The notes: generated by a model not told the origin, from the sequence alone. Positions 1 through 16,001 are shown, counted from the first letter of the stretch. The stretch: 64,000 nt of DNA from an uncultured Caldilinea sp. (GCF_937128415.1 NZ_CAKZMJ010000036.1:22307-86306); one strand, 5' to 3'. A program made the numbers and translations.

Positions 1-324
1 GTTTTCCGCTGGCAGTCTAGTCTATTTCGGGTATCGAATGCAGAAAAACACACCGGCCACCAGGAGGCTTATCTGGCGGTGCGTCCTGAATCGATCAAAA
101 TCTTTTCTCCGCAAGAAACGAGTGAGTCCCTGCCTAGCAATTTACTGGAGGGGGTAATCGATATGCTCACATTTTTGGGCGCTAATGTACGCGTCACTGT
201 TCGTTGTCAGGGTGACTTCATTTTACGCGCCAATCTAACCGCTGAAGCTGCCGACCGTCTCGAAACCGGCCAACAGGTGCTTGCGACGTTTTCTCCAGAA
301 TCAGCCTTCTTGATTCTGTCATAA
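1..324 (+). CDS. ABC transporter ATP-binding protein, C-terminal part (TOBE domain), 5' end outside window
   Basis: The frame is open from base 1, so the gene begins upstream of the window. The visible 107 residues contain the phrase YLAVRPESIKIF, typical of the regulatory TOBE domain at the end of PotA/FbpC/MalK-type importer ATPases, followed by a small beta-barrel-like stretch ending in FSPESAFLILS. The Walker motifs must lie upstream. It is 59 bp ahead of a binding protein and two permeases on the same strand, so it most likely energises that importer. Family assignment is good; the substrate cannot be read from this fragment. Confidence 0.8.
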   Translation, partial: VFRWQSSLFRVSNAEKHTGHQEAYLAVRPESIKIFSPQETSESLPSNLLEGVIDMLTFLGANVRVTVRCQGDFILRANLTAEAADRLETGQQVLATFSPESAFLILS

Positions 325-383
325 CTCAAATTCTTTGTTTCGTTTCAGGCAACTAAGGTGAATCAGGAGAAAGGAGCAGACAG

Positions 384-1490
384 ATGAACCGTCGGATGAT
401 TCAGGTGATCGGCGTAATGATGGCAGCCCTATTGCTTTTAGCGGCATGTGCGCCAGTCGCAGCGCCCCCATCAGCGCTGCAAACTGCGCCCCCAAGCGAA
501 GGCGAAGATTTGGAGTCTTTAGCGCGCGCCGAAGGAGGGGTGATCAACACCTACGGCATGCCAGAAGTCTGGGCGAACTACGGGGAGATATTTGGCGAGT
601 TTCAGCGTCGCTATGGAATCGTTCAACAAGACATTGACATGGGATCTTCGGTCGTGCTTTCTCGTATGACAGAGGAAAACGCCAGTAAGAATGATGTTGC
701 CGATCTCAAACCTTCCTTTGCCGCCAAGCTGGCCGAAGCTGGGCTCACAATGGATTATAAAGTGAGCTGCTGGGATGAATTGCCGGAGGGACAGAAAGGG
801 ATCGGTGCGAACGGATCCGTCTGGCAGGCTGCGTACAAGGGAACACTCGGATGGATCGTTAACACCAACATCGTGAAAGAGCCGCCTCGAAGCTGGAAAG
901 AGCTGAATAACCCTGCGTTCAAGGGACTTGTCAGCTATTTGGATCCCCGTGCAACAGGCACCGGCGTCAACACAGTGGAGGCGGTTTCGTATGCCGTTTC
1001 TGGCGATCCCTATAACTACAAAGCAGGCTCAGAATTTTTGGCGGAGCTCCACAAGGCGGGCATCATCGCCTCGGTTGATCCCAAAGTCGATGTCAGCAAA
1101 TTCCAGCGAGGCGAGGTCGCTATCCTGATCAATTTTGACTACAATCTCCTGCAGTGGAAGAAAGACCTTGGCGTGCCTGCGGAAGTGATCATCCCGCTTG
1201 ATGGGACGATTGCTTCCGGCGGCGGCGTCATTGCTGCACGTAATGCACCCCATCCGAACACAGCCAAACTCTTCCTCGAATTTCTCCTGTGCGGAGATGG
1301 GCAGAAGCTTTACGCAAAAGCGTACGTGTCCCCTATTAATCCGTCAGTGGAAATCCCCGAGGAAGTTGCAGCGGAATTCCCGCCGCAGGAACAGTACGCA
1401 AACGTAAGCTTTATCGACTATGCACGGGATGCCGAAATTTCTGAAGACCTGAAGGCAACCTGGGCGGCCCTCACCGGCGCCAGCGAGTGA
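384..1490 (+). CDS. extracellular solute-binding lipoprotein, polyamine/iron type (family 1)
   Basis: This is a 368-residue ABC-transporter binding protein. The N-terminus MNRRMIQVIG is followed by a hydrophobic segment ending in LLLAACAP, a lipobox with the lipidated Cys, and a Pro/Ala/Ser linker. The body fits the PotD/FbpA-like periplasmic fold (WKELNNPAFKGLVSYLDP, then TGVNTVEAVSYAV, and a C-terminal APHPNTAKLFLEFLL stretch). A good Shine-Dalgarno (AGGAGAAAGGAG) precedes the ATG. It sits between an ATPase tail and two permeases, forming a complete importer. Substrate is uncertain: polyamine, Fe(III), thiamine or a phosphonate-like ligand are all seen in this family. Confidence 0.88.
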   Translation: MNRRMIQVIGVMMAALLLLAACAPVAAPPSALQTAPPSEGEDLESLARAEGGVINTYGMPEVWANYGEIFGEFQRRYGIVQQDIDMGSSVVLSRMTEENASKNDVADLKPSFAAKLAEAGLTMDYKVSCWDELPEGQKGIGANGSVWQAAYKGTLGWIVNTNIVKEPPRSWKELNNPAFKGLVSYLDPRATGTGVNTVEAVSYAVSGDPYNYKAGSEFLAELHKAGIIASVDPKVDVSKFQRGEVAILINFDYNLLQWKKDLGVPAEVIIPLDGTIASGGGVIAARNAPHPNTAKLFLEFLLCGDGQKLYAKAYVSPINPSVEIPEEVAAEFPPQEQYANVSFIDYARDAEISEDLKATWAALTGASE

Positions 1491-1500
1491 CGAGAGGGTA

Positions 1501-1530
1501 GGCGAGCGGGAAGTGAACTTCCCGCTCGCC
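1501..1530 (+). terminator. perfect 13-bp stem-loop just after the binding-protein gene
   Basis: GGCGAGCGGGAAG pairs perfectly with CTTCCCGCTCGCC around a 4-nt TGAA loop, starting 11 bp after the stop codon. No run of T follows. This fits an intra-operon RNA-stabilising or partially terminating element, which would leave more binding-protein mRNA than permease mRNA, better than a full terminator. Confidence 0.7.
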
Positions 1531-1636
1531 ACCCCACACAGCCTATCAGCTACTTAGAAAAGAGCTAAAATTTTGTTTGTACTCCGAGTCGCTTTGTACC
1601 AAAAGGCGCCTCACTAACAGGAGATTTAGATAGGCC

Positions 1637-2473
1637 ATGAAGCACCGAGTAGAGCACCTATTTTTGGCGCCATTTTTGTTGTTCCTGGCCTTTTTTGAAC
1701 TATATCCACTGACCAATATGGCTGTTCGGAGTTTTCTCGATGAAACGTCACAGGCCTTTACGCTGCGCTACTATCTGAATGTCTTTACACAGCCTCACTA
1801 TGTCACCGCAATACGGAATAGCCTACTCTTCGCCTCAGCCTGCAGTCTGGTTGGCGCAGTTGCCGGAACATTTGTTGGTTATATTGCAGTCACACTTCCC
1901 AGAAATCAACGAAACTTTCTTCTCTCGCTGTATTCTTTGCCTTTGACCCTCTCTGGTCTGGTGGTTGCGTTTGCATTTATCGTGCTTCTCGGCAGAAATG
2001 GCGTACTGAATTTGATTGTGCAGCGTCTTTTCAGTCTTCCGCGAGACTTTTATTTTGACATCTACTCATGGCCAGGTTTGGTGGTTGTCTATTCTTTTTA
2101 CCAGGTTCCTCTCATGACGCTCACAATGGCAGCGGTGTTTGAGAATCTGGATCGCAGCCTGCTGGAGGCATCGCGTAATCTGGGCGCCAAACCTTGGCAG
2201 ACATGGCGATATATCATCATTCCGATCCTTGCGCCAGGCTTTCTCGCCGGGCTCAGCATTCAGTTGGCCGGTATGTTGGGCGCATTCGGTACTGTGCTGG
2301 CTTTAGTGGGCGGCGCCAAAAATCTGCTCTCGATTCAAATTTACTATCACACATCGGAGTCTACGTATAACTTACCTCAGGCGGCGGCTTTGTCAATCAC
2401 ACTGATCATCCTAATCGGCTGCGTCCTTTATGCATTGAGTCGAATGGAAAAGAAACTGCGACCTGGGGGATAA
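1637..2473 (+). CDS. ABC transporter permease (PotB-like)
   Basis: This 278-residue integral membrane protein has about six hydrophobic segments. The coupling loop has the EAA form: LLEASRNLGAKPWQTWRYII, with the conserved EA...G spacing that docks on the ATPase. The start ATG lies after CAGGAG. It is followed after 3 bp by a second permease, so the two form the usual heterodimeric channel with the upstream binding protein and ATPase. Base composition is noticeably AT-richer than in the genes after 3.3 kb. Confidence 0.88.
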   Translation: MKHRVEHLFLAPFLLFLAFFELYPLTNMAVRSFLDETSQAFTLRYYLNVFTQPHYVTAIRNSLLFASACSLVGAVAGTFVGYIAVTLPRNQRNFLLSLYSLPLTLSGLVVAFAFIVLLGRNGVLNLIVQRLFSLPRDFYFDIYSWPGLVVVYSFYQVPLMTLTMAAVFENLDRSLLEASRNLGAKPWQTWRYIIIPILAPGFLAGLSIQLAGMLGAFGTVLALVGGAKNLLSIQIYYHTSESTYNLPQAAALSITLIILIGCVLYALSRMEKKLRPGG

Positions 2474-2476
2474 ACA

Positions 2477-3268
2477 ATGCTAAAACGCCTGCTCTTTTTG
2501 TTCTTGATTAGTTTTATTGTTGTGCCCCTATGCATGCCGGTCATCTTTTCATTCAGTCTTTTCTGGCAAGATATCTTTCCACAAGGATTTACTTTGCAGT
2601 GGTATGAGGCGATCCTCACCAGACCTCGAACGTATTCCGCCTTACTCACTTCGCTTGTGGTTGCATTCGCCGCTGTTTCCATCACTCTCCTCATTTCTGC
2701 ACCCGCTGCGTATGCACTGAATCGCATGGACACTCCTTTTGGCCGTTGGATTCGAGACACCGCTCCGATTTTGACATTAATTTTTCCGCCAGTGACTGTA
2801 GGAACAGCGCTAGTCCTGGCGTTCTCCCGCCCACCTTTAATGTTGAGCGGAAACGTCTGGATGGTGATCATTGCCCATTCGTTGATCGGACTGCCCTTCA
2901 TGTTTCGCAATACACTGGCCTCTTTCCGAACACTGAACGAAAGACTGTTATCGGAGGCGGCGGCAAGCCTGGGCGCTAATCTCTGGCAGCGGTTGGTTTA
3001 TGTAATTATTCCAAACGTGATGCCGGGCATTCTCGTCGGTGCACTGGTAGTTTTTGCCATCTCGATCGGAGAGTTTGAAGTGACCAGTATGGTGGCCGGC
3101 TTCACAGGACAGACGCTCCCTCTGCAATTGTTTCAGCAGATACGGAATGACATGCGCATCGCCAGCGCCATTTCCTCATTCCTGGTCTACAATTCTCTGC
3201 TTTCCTTTATTGCAATTTCCTACCTGAGCGCCCAGATACGCGGCGGGCCAGATAGACGCGCCGCCTGA
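2477..3268 (+). CDS. ABC transporter permease (PotC-like)
   Basis: This is a 263-residue permease with six predicted membrane spans and the EAA coupling loop LLSEAAASLGANLWQRLVYV. It starts 3 bp after the stop of the preceding permease, so translation is probably coupled. Together with the ATPase tail at the window start and the binding protein at 384-1490 it completes a four-gene importer. Like its partner it is AT-rich relative to the rest of the window. The C-terminal DRRAA is followed by 60 bp before the next operon. Confidence 0.88.
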   Translation: MLKRLLFLFLISFIVVPLCMPVIFSFSLFWQDIFPQGFTLQWYEAILTRPRTYSALLTSLVVAFAAVSITLLISAPAAYALNRMDTPFGRWIRDTAPILTLIFPPVTVGTALVLAFSRPPLMLSGNVWMVIIAHSLIGLPFMFRNTLASFRTLNERLLSEAAASLGANLWQRLVYVIIPNVMPGILVGALVVFAISIGEFEVTSMVAGFTGQTLPLQLFQQIRNDMRIASAISSFLVYNSLLSFIAISYLSAQIRGGPDRRAA

Positions 3269-3328
3269 GCCATTCCCAGGTTATATTTCGTTCATGCGTG
3301 CTAGAGTCTGAACCAAAAGAGGTGAAAC

Positions 3329-4654
<1,326 letters not shown>

Positions 4655-4656
4655 AA

Positions 4657-4687
4657 GGAGGAGGGGGCTTGCGGCCCCCTCTCCTCC
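4657..4687 (+). terminator. stem-loop between binding-protein and permease genes
   Basis: GGAGGAGGGGG pairs with CCCCCTCTCCTCC through 11 bp with one bulged T, loop at 4668-4675. It begins right after the binding-protein stop codon and overlaps the Shine-Dalgarno of a possible TTG start at 4669. No T run follows. It may stabilise the upstream mRNA and damp translation or transcription of the permeases. Confidence 0.6.
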
Positions 4688-4709
4688 ACAGCCGCTCCGT
4701 TGATGAAAC

Positions 4710-5561
<852 letters not shown>

Positions 5562-5565
<4 letters not shown>

Positions 5566-6380
5566 AATTTCGCCGTTATGCAGGCGACGCTGCGGCGTTG
5601 TTCATTCTCTGCGCAGCGCTCGTCGCCGTCTTCTTTCCCTATATGTTCATCCTGATCGCATCCTTGAAGGACGCAGCGGCGATCAACCGCCCGTTGGACT
5701 GGGGCTTCACGCCGACCCTGGCCAACTGGGCGGCGGTGGTGCGCTCCGACATCCCCCGGCAGGCGTGGAACAGCCTGGTCGTCGGCGCGTTGACGGCCGC
5801 CATCTCGCTGGCAACCGGAGCGCCGGCCGCCTATGCCTTCTCCCGTTTCCGCGTCGGCGGCGACGCAGCCAGATTCGTCGTGCTCTCCGCGCAGATGTTG
5901 CCGCCTGCGGTGCTGATCGTGCCGCTCTTCTTGCTGATGTACAACATTCGCCTGCTCAACACCCTCTGGGCAGTGACGGCCGCGCACCTGACCTTCATCC
6001 TCCCCTTCGTCGTCTGGTTTCTAATCGGCTTTTTCGACGACATCCCGCGCGACCTCGAAGAGCAGGCGATGGTGGATGGCTGCACGCAATGGCAGGCGTT
6101 CTATCGCGTGCTGCTGCCGACCGCCCGACCGGGACTGGGAGCAGCGGCCCTCTTTGCCTTCATTCTCTCTTGGAACGACCTGTTCTACGCGCTGTTGCTC
6201 AGCGGAGGGGACAGCCGCACCTTGCCGGTGGGCGTCGCCGGCTACTGGACTTTTCGCGGGGTGGAGCTAGGACAGATGTCCGCCGCCATTCTGCTTTCGA
6301 TCACACCGATGATCGTCTTATCGTTTCTCGTGCAGCGCTATCTGGTGCGCGGTTTCGGAGGAGGGATCGTCAAAGGATGA
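5562..6380 (+). CDS. sugar ABC transporter permease (MalG-like)
   Basis: This 272-residue partner permease starts with GTG inside the GTGA overlap with the previous gene. It has six membrane segments and the EAA loop EEQAMVDGCTQWQAFYRVLL, followed by the conserved SWNDLFYAL span of MalG-type proteins. The gene ends in a 4-bp overlap with the downstream phosphatase, so binding protein, two permeases and phosphatase behave as one operon. Confidence 0.9.
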
Positions 6381-7147
6381 ATCCGCTCGATGTGGCGTTG
6401 GAGGCGGCGTACGCCGCCGGGGAGCTGCTGCGCGAAGGATGGCGACGGGGAGGGTTCGCCGTCGAGCAGAAGAGCGCACAAGAGCTTGTCACCGAATATG
6501 ACCGGCGCTGCGAAGCGCTCATCGTTGACATCCTGCAGAAAACGTTTCCGGCCTACGCCATCCTCGGCGAGGAGGGCGTCGCCAGCAAGGGGACGCAGGC
6601 GCAGGTTCGCTGGATCATCGACCCACTCGACGGCACCACGAACTTTGCGCGGGGCTATCCGCTGTTCGGCGTCTCGATTGCGCTGGAACACAGCGGAGAG
6701 GTGGTCGTAGGCGTCGTCTACAACCCGCTCGCCGATGAATGCTTCGCAGCCGAGAAAGGCGCAGGCGCCGCGCTCAATCAGAAGCCGATCTGCGTGGCGT
6801 CCACCTCTTCCCTGGCCGCCGCAGTCGTCGCCTCTGGCTTTCCTTACGACGCCTGGACAAGCGCCAACGACAACACCGACCTGTGGAGAATTATGGTCAA
6901 ACGGGCGTTGACGGTGCGCTGCGACGGTGCAGCGGCGCTCGACCTGTGCGCCGTGGCCTGCGGTCGCTTCGACGCCTACTGGGAGCACGGCCTCGCTGCC
7001 TGGGACATCGCCGCCGGCGCGTTGATCGCGCAGGAAGCCGGGGCGCTTGTGACCGATTACCGAGGAGGCGATGCGTTTCTGCGTCGAGGCGAAGTGATTG
7101 CAGCGCCGGCGGCGCTGCACGCCGAGATTGTGGCGCTCTTGGGGTAG
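6377..7147 (+). CDS. inositol monophosphatase family protein
   Basis: This 256-residue Mg-dependent phosphatase of the IMPase/FBPase superfamily shows the metal-binding motifs in order: ILGEEG (about residue 61), DPLDGTTNFARGYP (about 83-96) and the C-terminal WDIAAGALIAQEAGA. The length is normal for the family. ATG at 6377 overlaps the permease stop by 4 bp. Members dephosphorylate inositol-1-phosphate, sugar phosphates or PAP. Coupling to a sugar importer suggests it acts on a sugar- or inositol-phosphate linked to the imported compound, which is inference. Confidence 0.9.
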   Translation: MNPLDVALEAAYAAGELLREGWRRGGFAVEQKSAQELVTEYDRRCEALIVDILQKTFPAYAILGEEGVASKGTQAQVRWIIDPLDGTTNFARGYPLFGVSIALEHSGEVVVGVVYNPLADECFAAEKGAGAALNQKPICVASTSSLAAAVVASGFPYDAWTSANDNTDLWRIMVKRALTVRCDGAAALDLCAVACGRFDAYWEHGLAAWDIAAGALIAQEAGALVTDYRGGDAFLRRGEVIAAPAALHAEIVALLG

Positions 7148-7720
7148 CGACGGCGCTCCTGCCCCCTCTCCCACCCTTGGGAGAGGGGGCCAGGGGGTGA
7201 GGGCCTTCCCCACGGGGCTGCCGAGCACCTGCGGCTGCGAGCCGCAGCTACGGTGAAATTCAGGTGCATTTGCAGGGGTGAGGGCCATCCCCCCTCTCCC
7301 ACTCTTGGGAGAGGGGGCCAGGGGGTGAGGGCCATCCCCACGGGGCTGCCGAGCACCTGCGGCTGCGAGCAGCAGCTACGAGGAAATTCGGCGCTCTCCA
7401 CCCCCTCTCCCACTCTTGGGAGAGGGGGCCAGGGGGTGAGGGCCATCCCCACGGGGCTGCCGAGCACCTGCGGCTGCGAGCCGCAGCTACGGTGAAATTC
7501 AGGTGCATTTGCAGGGGTGAGGGCCATCCCCCCTCTCCCACCCTTGGGAGAGGGGGCCAGGGGGTGAGGGCCTTCCCCACGGGGCTGCCGAGCACCTGCG
7601 GCTGCGAGCTGCAGCTACGGTGAAATTCGGGTGCATTTGCAGGGGTGAGGGCCATCCCCCCTCTCCCACCCTTGGGAGAGGGGGCCAGGGGTGAGGGCCC
7701 ACCTGCAGCGACGATGAAAC
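7148..7720 (+). repeat. tandem array of palindromic repeats (no gene)
   Basis: Five copies of a hairpin core, CCCCCTCTCCCA-CYCT-TGGGAGAGGGGG, each followed by CCAGGG(GG)TGAGGGCC, alternate with a second module (CACGGGGCTGCCGAGC then CTGCGGCTGCGAGC and CTACG-GTGAAATTC). The CACGGGGCTG module starts at 7211, 7339, 7450 and 7578, giving spacings of 128, 111 and 128 bp. The array fills the gap between the phosphatase and the convergent dipeptidase gene. Open frames across it (TPWPPLPRVGEG-like text) are translations of the repeat and are not real proteins. Confidence 0.9.
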
Positions 7721-9067
<1,347 letters not shown>

Positions 9068-9074
9068 GGCGCGT

Positions 9075-12470
<3,396 letters not shown>

Positions 12471-12643
12471 GATAACGGCGGCGGATCAAGTCGATGAAAG
12501 ATAAGATTCATGGATTCACTTCAAGCAAATGAATTGTAGCGCAAGCGAAATACAACCTCCAACTTCCCCCGCTGAAAGCCTCACCCGTCCTACTCCTGTC
12601 TATGAACGCAAGAAGCGCGCCTTGAGCTGTTCTCCGCAAAAAA

Positions 12644-14767
12644 TCAGGCTTCGCCTTCTTCGATGGCCAGAATGCGGTCCAGGCGAAAGGTCAGCACCCG
12701 ACCTGCGTTGTAGCAGTAGGCGCGCAGATAAAGGCTCCCGCGTCGCGTTTCGATCCAGTGCGGCTCGACGCGGCGCCGGGTCGTCAGGTTGCGTCCGGCG
12801 CTGACGTAGGTGAGCAGCAGCGAGGCCCGACGAGCGATGGCGGTTTCCAGACGTCCACGCCACTGCTCCGGGTCGGCGGGCGACGGCGGCGGGGTGAACG
12901 GCAGCGCGTCGAGCAGATCGGCCAGGTGCTCCAGAAGCGCCGCCTGCTGCGCCTGCACTGCGGCCTGCTGCAGCGGCGTCAGTTGCGCAAAGAGGGCGTC
13001 CAGCGCGCGATGGGAAAGGGGCGCAGGCAGCGGCAGGAAGCGACCGAGCCGTTGATAGAGGCGGCCGGCCAGCCAGAGCGCTGCGGCGTCATTGGCCGCA
13101 ACCTCTCGCTCCGTCGGCAGATCGAGCGCCGCAGGAAGCCCCGCCTTGCGCAGGCAGCTTTGCAACACCTCTGCATCTCCACGCCAGACGGCAGCGGTCG
13201 GCGACAGAACTTCCACCAGCCAGCGCTGCGCATCGCCGTCCTGGACAAGTTGCGCAAGCTGCTCCGGGCGTCGCGTGCGCAGGATCGGCAGCAGCGTGGC
13301 CGTGACCTGATCGCCCGCCTCCCACCAGGCATGCAGTCGGGCGATCTCCTCCGTATGCAAAGGCAATCCCAGCAGGCGCAGCGCATGCCAAAGATGCGCC
13401 AGTCCATGGCCCTGGACGGCGGCTGCGGCCATGCTCTCCGGCGTAAAACGGGCCAAAGAGAAAACGGAAGCGGACGCATCCTCCTCTACGTCGGTTGCAG
13501 CGTTCTGAGGCGCTGCGCCGTGCATCGCTTGCAGATCTTCGCTGAAGAGAGCGATACGCGCCTGCGCCGAAGAAGAGGCGCACCAGGCGAACCGCAGCGT
13601 AAGGGATCGCTCGTCTTGGGAAGGCGACCACCCTGCAGCAGCGGCTTCGCCGGAAGACCATGGAGATGCGCTCAAGAGGAGCCGACCCTGAGCAAGGAGT
13701 TGATGACCAACGTCGGTGAGGGCGAAATGTTCTGTATCGAGCGGCGCCACGACGCCAAGCAGATGGAAGACTGTCTCCAGCAGCAGGCGCAGGCTGCGTT
13801 CGACGTCGCCGAACGTATGGAAATGGGTGGTGAAAAAAGTGACCGGTAGAGTAGGATCGACTGACCACGCATCGGCCAGCCTCTGCGCTGTGAATGCGCC
13901 GGACAGGCGGGCCATGCATGCAGCGAGCGCGCGTCGAGCAGCGATTCCCCATCGTGCGTCCGGTTGCAAATAGGCGCTGCGTTCTCGTTCATCATCCCCA
14001 TCCTGGAGCCATGCCTCCCAAAGCATGGTAAGTTGTTCGGTCGGCGACAGCTCCAGCCAACGCCAGCCGAGGACGGTGACCTCCGGCGCGATCAGGTTAG
14101 CGTGGCGCGCCAGAAACCAGAGTGTGCGTAGAAGGGGCGACTGTTTATGAGAGCGTAGAGAGGCTGATGCTTCCTGTGGGCGCAATCGAGCATAAAGCTG
14201 GCGGGCGGAATTGGGCCTCAGCCAGCGCCCCTGTAGCAGCTGCGGCTCTCGTTGCTGAAGCCAGAAGCAGAACATCTGCACAAAATCGAAAAGCGGCTGA
14301 CGTGGATCGAGCTGAAACGGAGCGCTTGACGCAGGGGCCTCGTGCAGCGGGGCCAGCCCAGGCAGCGGAAGGACGCGCAAACGTGCGGCGGAGAAGGGGA
14401 CGCCTCCTTCGGCGGCATGAAGCAGCCCGGAAAGAAAGAGCTGCTCCGCCACCGAGTGGGGAGGAGCGAGATCGGATAAGGAACGCAGCCCGCCATATTC
14501 GGCCAGAAAAAGCGCAGCGGGTAGCTCGGGCGTGCGACGCAGACGGTCGTATGCGCTGCGGAAGGCTGCAGAGGCGCATTGGAAGCATCGCTGAACTTCC
14601 ACCGGATCGCTCCAATGTGCGGCAATGGCGGCCACCCAGCCTTCTTTGCGGTTGCGCGCTTCTCCGCGCAAGCCGACGCCAAGGAAGTCGCCGATGCGGC
14701 GCAACGCGTCGTAAGGCAACGCTGACAGCCAAGCAGTCTGCGCAAGGTAAAGCTCGTCGAAAGTCAA
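12644..14767 (-). CDS. WYL-domain protein with helicase-associated (XPB/Ssl2 C-terminal-like) region
   Basis: This is a 707-residue protein of mostly Leu/Ala-rich helices, with a C-terminal WYL domain in the last 70 residues (RRVEPHWIETRRGSLYLRAY then RVLTFRLDRILAIEEGEA). The central region (LRTRRPEQLAQLVQDGD, AEVLQSCLRKAG) resembles the helicase-conserved C-terminal domain often found with WYL in Actinobacteria and Chloroflexota. No helicase motor motifs or N-terminal HTH are visible. The start is TTG at 14767 with AGGAGA upstream, 18 bp after spoVS. WYL domains bind ligands or nucleic acid ends in DNA-damage and defence regulation; the role here is unknown. Confidence 0.7.
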   Translation of the reverse strand: MTFDELYLAQTAWLSALPYDALRRIGDFLGVGLRGEARNRKEGWVAAIAAHWSDPVEVQRCFQCASAAFRSAYDRLRRTPELPAALFLAEYGGLRSLSDLAPPHSVAEQLFLSGLLHAAEGGVPFSAARLRVLPLPGLAPLHEAPASSAPFQLDPRQPLFDFVQMFCFWLQQREPQLLQGRWLRPNSARQLYARLRPQEASASLRSHKQSPLLRTLWFLARHANLIAPEVTVLGWRWLELSPTEQLTMLWEAWLQDGDDERERSAYLQPDARWGIAARRALAACMARLSGAFTAQRLADAWSVDPTLPVTFFTTHFHTFGDVERSLRLLLETVFHLLGVVAPLDTEHFALTDVGHQLLAQGRLLLSASPWSSGEAAAAGWSPSQDERSLTLRFAWCASSSAQARIALFSEDLQAMHGAAPQNAATDVEEDASASVFSLARFTPESMAAAAVQGHGLAHLWHALRLLGLPLHTEEIARLHAWWEAGDQVTATLLPILRTRRPEQLAQLVQDGDAQRWLVEVLSPTAAVWRGDAEVLQSCLRKAGLPAALDLPTEREVAANDAAALWLAGRLYQRLGRFLPLPAPLSHRALDALFAQLTPLQQAAVQAQQAALLEHLADLLDALPFTPPPSPADPEQWRGRLETAIARRASLLLTYVSAGRNLTTRRRVEPHWIETRRGSLYLRAYCYNAGRVLTFRLDRILAIEEGEA

Positions 14768-14785
14768 TGGCCACCGTCTCCTGGC

Positions 14786-15103
14786 TCACGCATCCTGCAC
14801 AGACGGCGCCGCCCTGTTCGGCGCATCATGCGCCAGAGGCAGCTTGAAAACTTTCAAATGGAGCACTGTGCGCTCCTCGCCTTCGACTTCAACCTGCTTA
14901 AAACCCGGCACAACGGCGAGATCGAAACCATCCTCGGCTACGTAGCTGCGCGCAATCGTCACCGCCTTGATCGCTTGATTGACCGCACTGGCGCCGATGG
15001 CTTGAATCTCGGCGCATCCTCGCTCGCGCATCATCCCCGCAATTGCGCCCGCCACCGCACTGGTTCGTGATTGCGCTGAGACCTTGATAGCAACGCTCAT
15101 CAT
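14786..15103 (-). CDS. spoVS: stage V sporulation protein S (SpoVS) family
   Basis: This 105-residue small Alba-like protein starts M(M)SVAIKVSAQSRTSAVAGA and continues with the family core EIQAIGASAVNQAIKAVTIA, ending with a 20-residue tail. SpoVS proteins are small dimeric nucleic-acid-binding proteins found in many non-sporulating phyla as well as Firmicutes. Two adjacent ATGs (15103 and 15100) share one RBS (GGGAGAG), so the start is uncertain by one codon. A longer open frame upstream has no coding character. It precedes the WYL protein on the same strand by 18 bp. Confidence 0.9.
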   Translation of the reverse strand: MMSVAIKVSAQSRTSAVAGAIAGMMRERGCAEIQAIGASAVNQAIKAVTIARSYVAEDGFDLAVVPGFKQVEVEGEERTVLHLKVFKLPLAHDAPNRAAPSVQDA

Positions 15104-15349
15104 GACTCTCCCGATGTACAAACGCCGATGGAGGCAGAAACCACTGCTGCAGAAAGCGGCCGCTTCCGCAGGAGCGGCTCTGCATTGTTCTTCGGTTGTC
15201 AGTTCTCGACTCTGTTTGTACAGGGGTGGACGTTGATGCAGCGTTGATGGTGGGAGACCCACCCTGGGGCGACGGAGGTGCAGCGCGGACGAGCGGAAGT
15301 CATCGCCCTCTAGAACATGTCAAGCTGTCTTTTGCCCAAAAGCGCTTCT

Positions 15350-15991
15350 TTACCCGCACTCCTCCGCCAGCGCCGTCTCCATCGCCTGCAGGAGATAGAC
15401 GAGCGACGTGGCGCCGGGATCCGCATGCCCCAGGCTGCGCTCGCCCAGTTTGGCGGAGCGCCCCCGTTTGGCGACCATCTCCCGCGTGGCTGCAGCGCCG
15501 GCCTGTGCAGCAGGCAAGGCCGCCCGCCACGCCGCCAGCAGCGGTTGGTCGGCGGGCTGCGCCGCCAACGCATCGACGAAAGGCTTCAGCGCATCCACCA
15601 GCGTTTTATCGCCCGGCTGCGCCTTGCCGAGCCGCATGACCATCGACAGGCCGGCCTGCAGCGCCTTCGTCGCCGTCGCCGTGTCGAAAGGTCCATCGTC
15701 GAGGACGCGGCCTGCACTGGAAAGCAACGCGCCGATCAATGCGCCGGAGGCGCCGCCGCTGGCGTCGCTGAACGCAGCGCCGGCTTCGATCAGCAGCCGG
15801 CCGGCGCCGTCCGACATTTTTTCCACGGCGGCATTGGCGGCGCGCAGCCCGCGCACCATCGTGGCGCCGTGGTCGCCGTCGCCTGCGGCGGCGTCGAGTC
15901 GGCCTAATTCTTCCTCATGAGCGGTGATGACCTCCAACGCCAACGCCAGCCAGCGGCGCACCACAGCTACAGCGATTTCCGATGAACCCAT
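15350..15991 (-). CDS. dhaL: dihydroxyacetone kinase subunit L (first copy, DhaL-type)
   Basis: This is a 213-residue DAK2-domain protein. The Mg-ADP site is seen as RLDAAAGDGDHGATMVRGL, carrying the three Asp ligands, followed by SGGASGALIGALL. It lies 10 bp after a DhaK gene on the same strand. In PTS-type systems DhaL holds a tightly bound ADP that is re-phosphorylated by DhaM and passes phosphate to the ketose bound on DhaK. No DhaM is adjacent to this pair, so it may share the fusion protein at 19718-22267 or use ATP directly. Confidence 0.92.
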   Translation of the reverse strand: MGSSEIAVAVVRRWLALALEVITAHEEELGRLDAAAGDGDHGATMVRGLRAANAAVEKMSDGAGRLLIEAGAAFSDASGGASGALIGALLSSAGRVLDDGPFDTATATKALQAGLSMVMRLGKAQPGDKTLVDALKPFVDALAAQPADQPLLAAWRAALPAAQAGAAATREMVAKRGRSAKLGERSLGHADPGATSLVYLLQAMETALAEECG

Positions 15992-16001
15992 AAATCCATC
16001 C

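Noticed and set aside
7148..7720. possible CRISPR array
   Set aside because: Repeat units are long (over 100 bp), the intervening DNA is itself repeated, and no cas genes are present.
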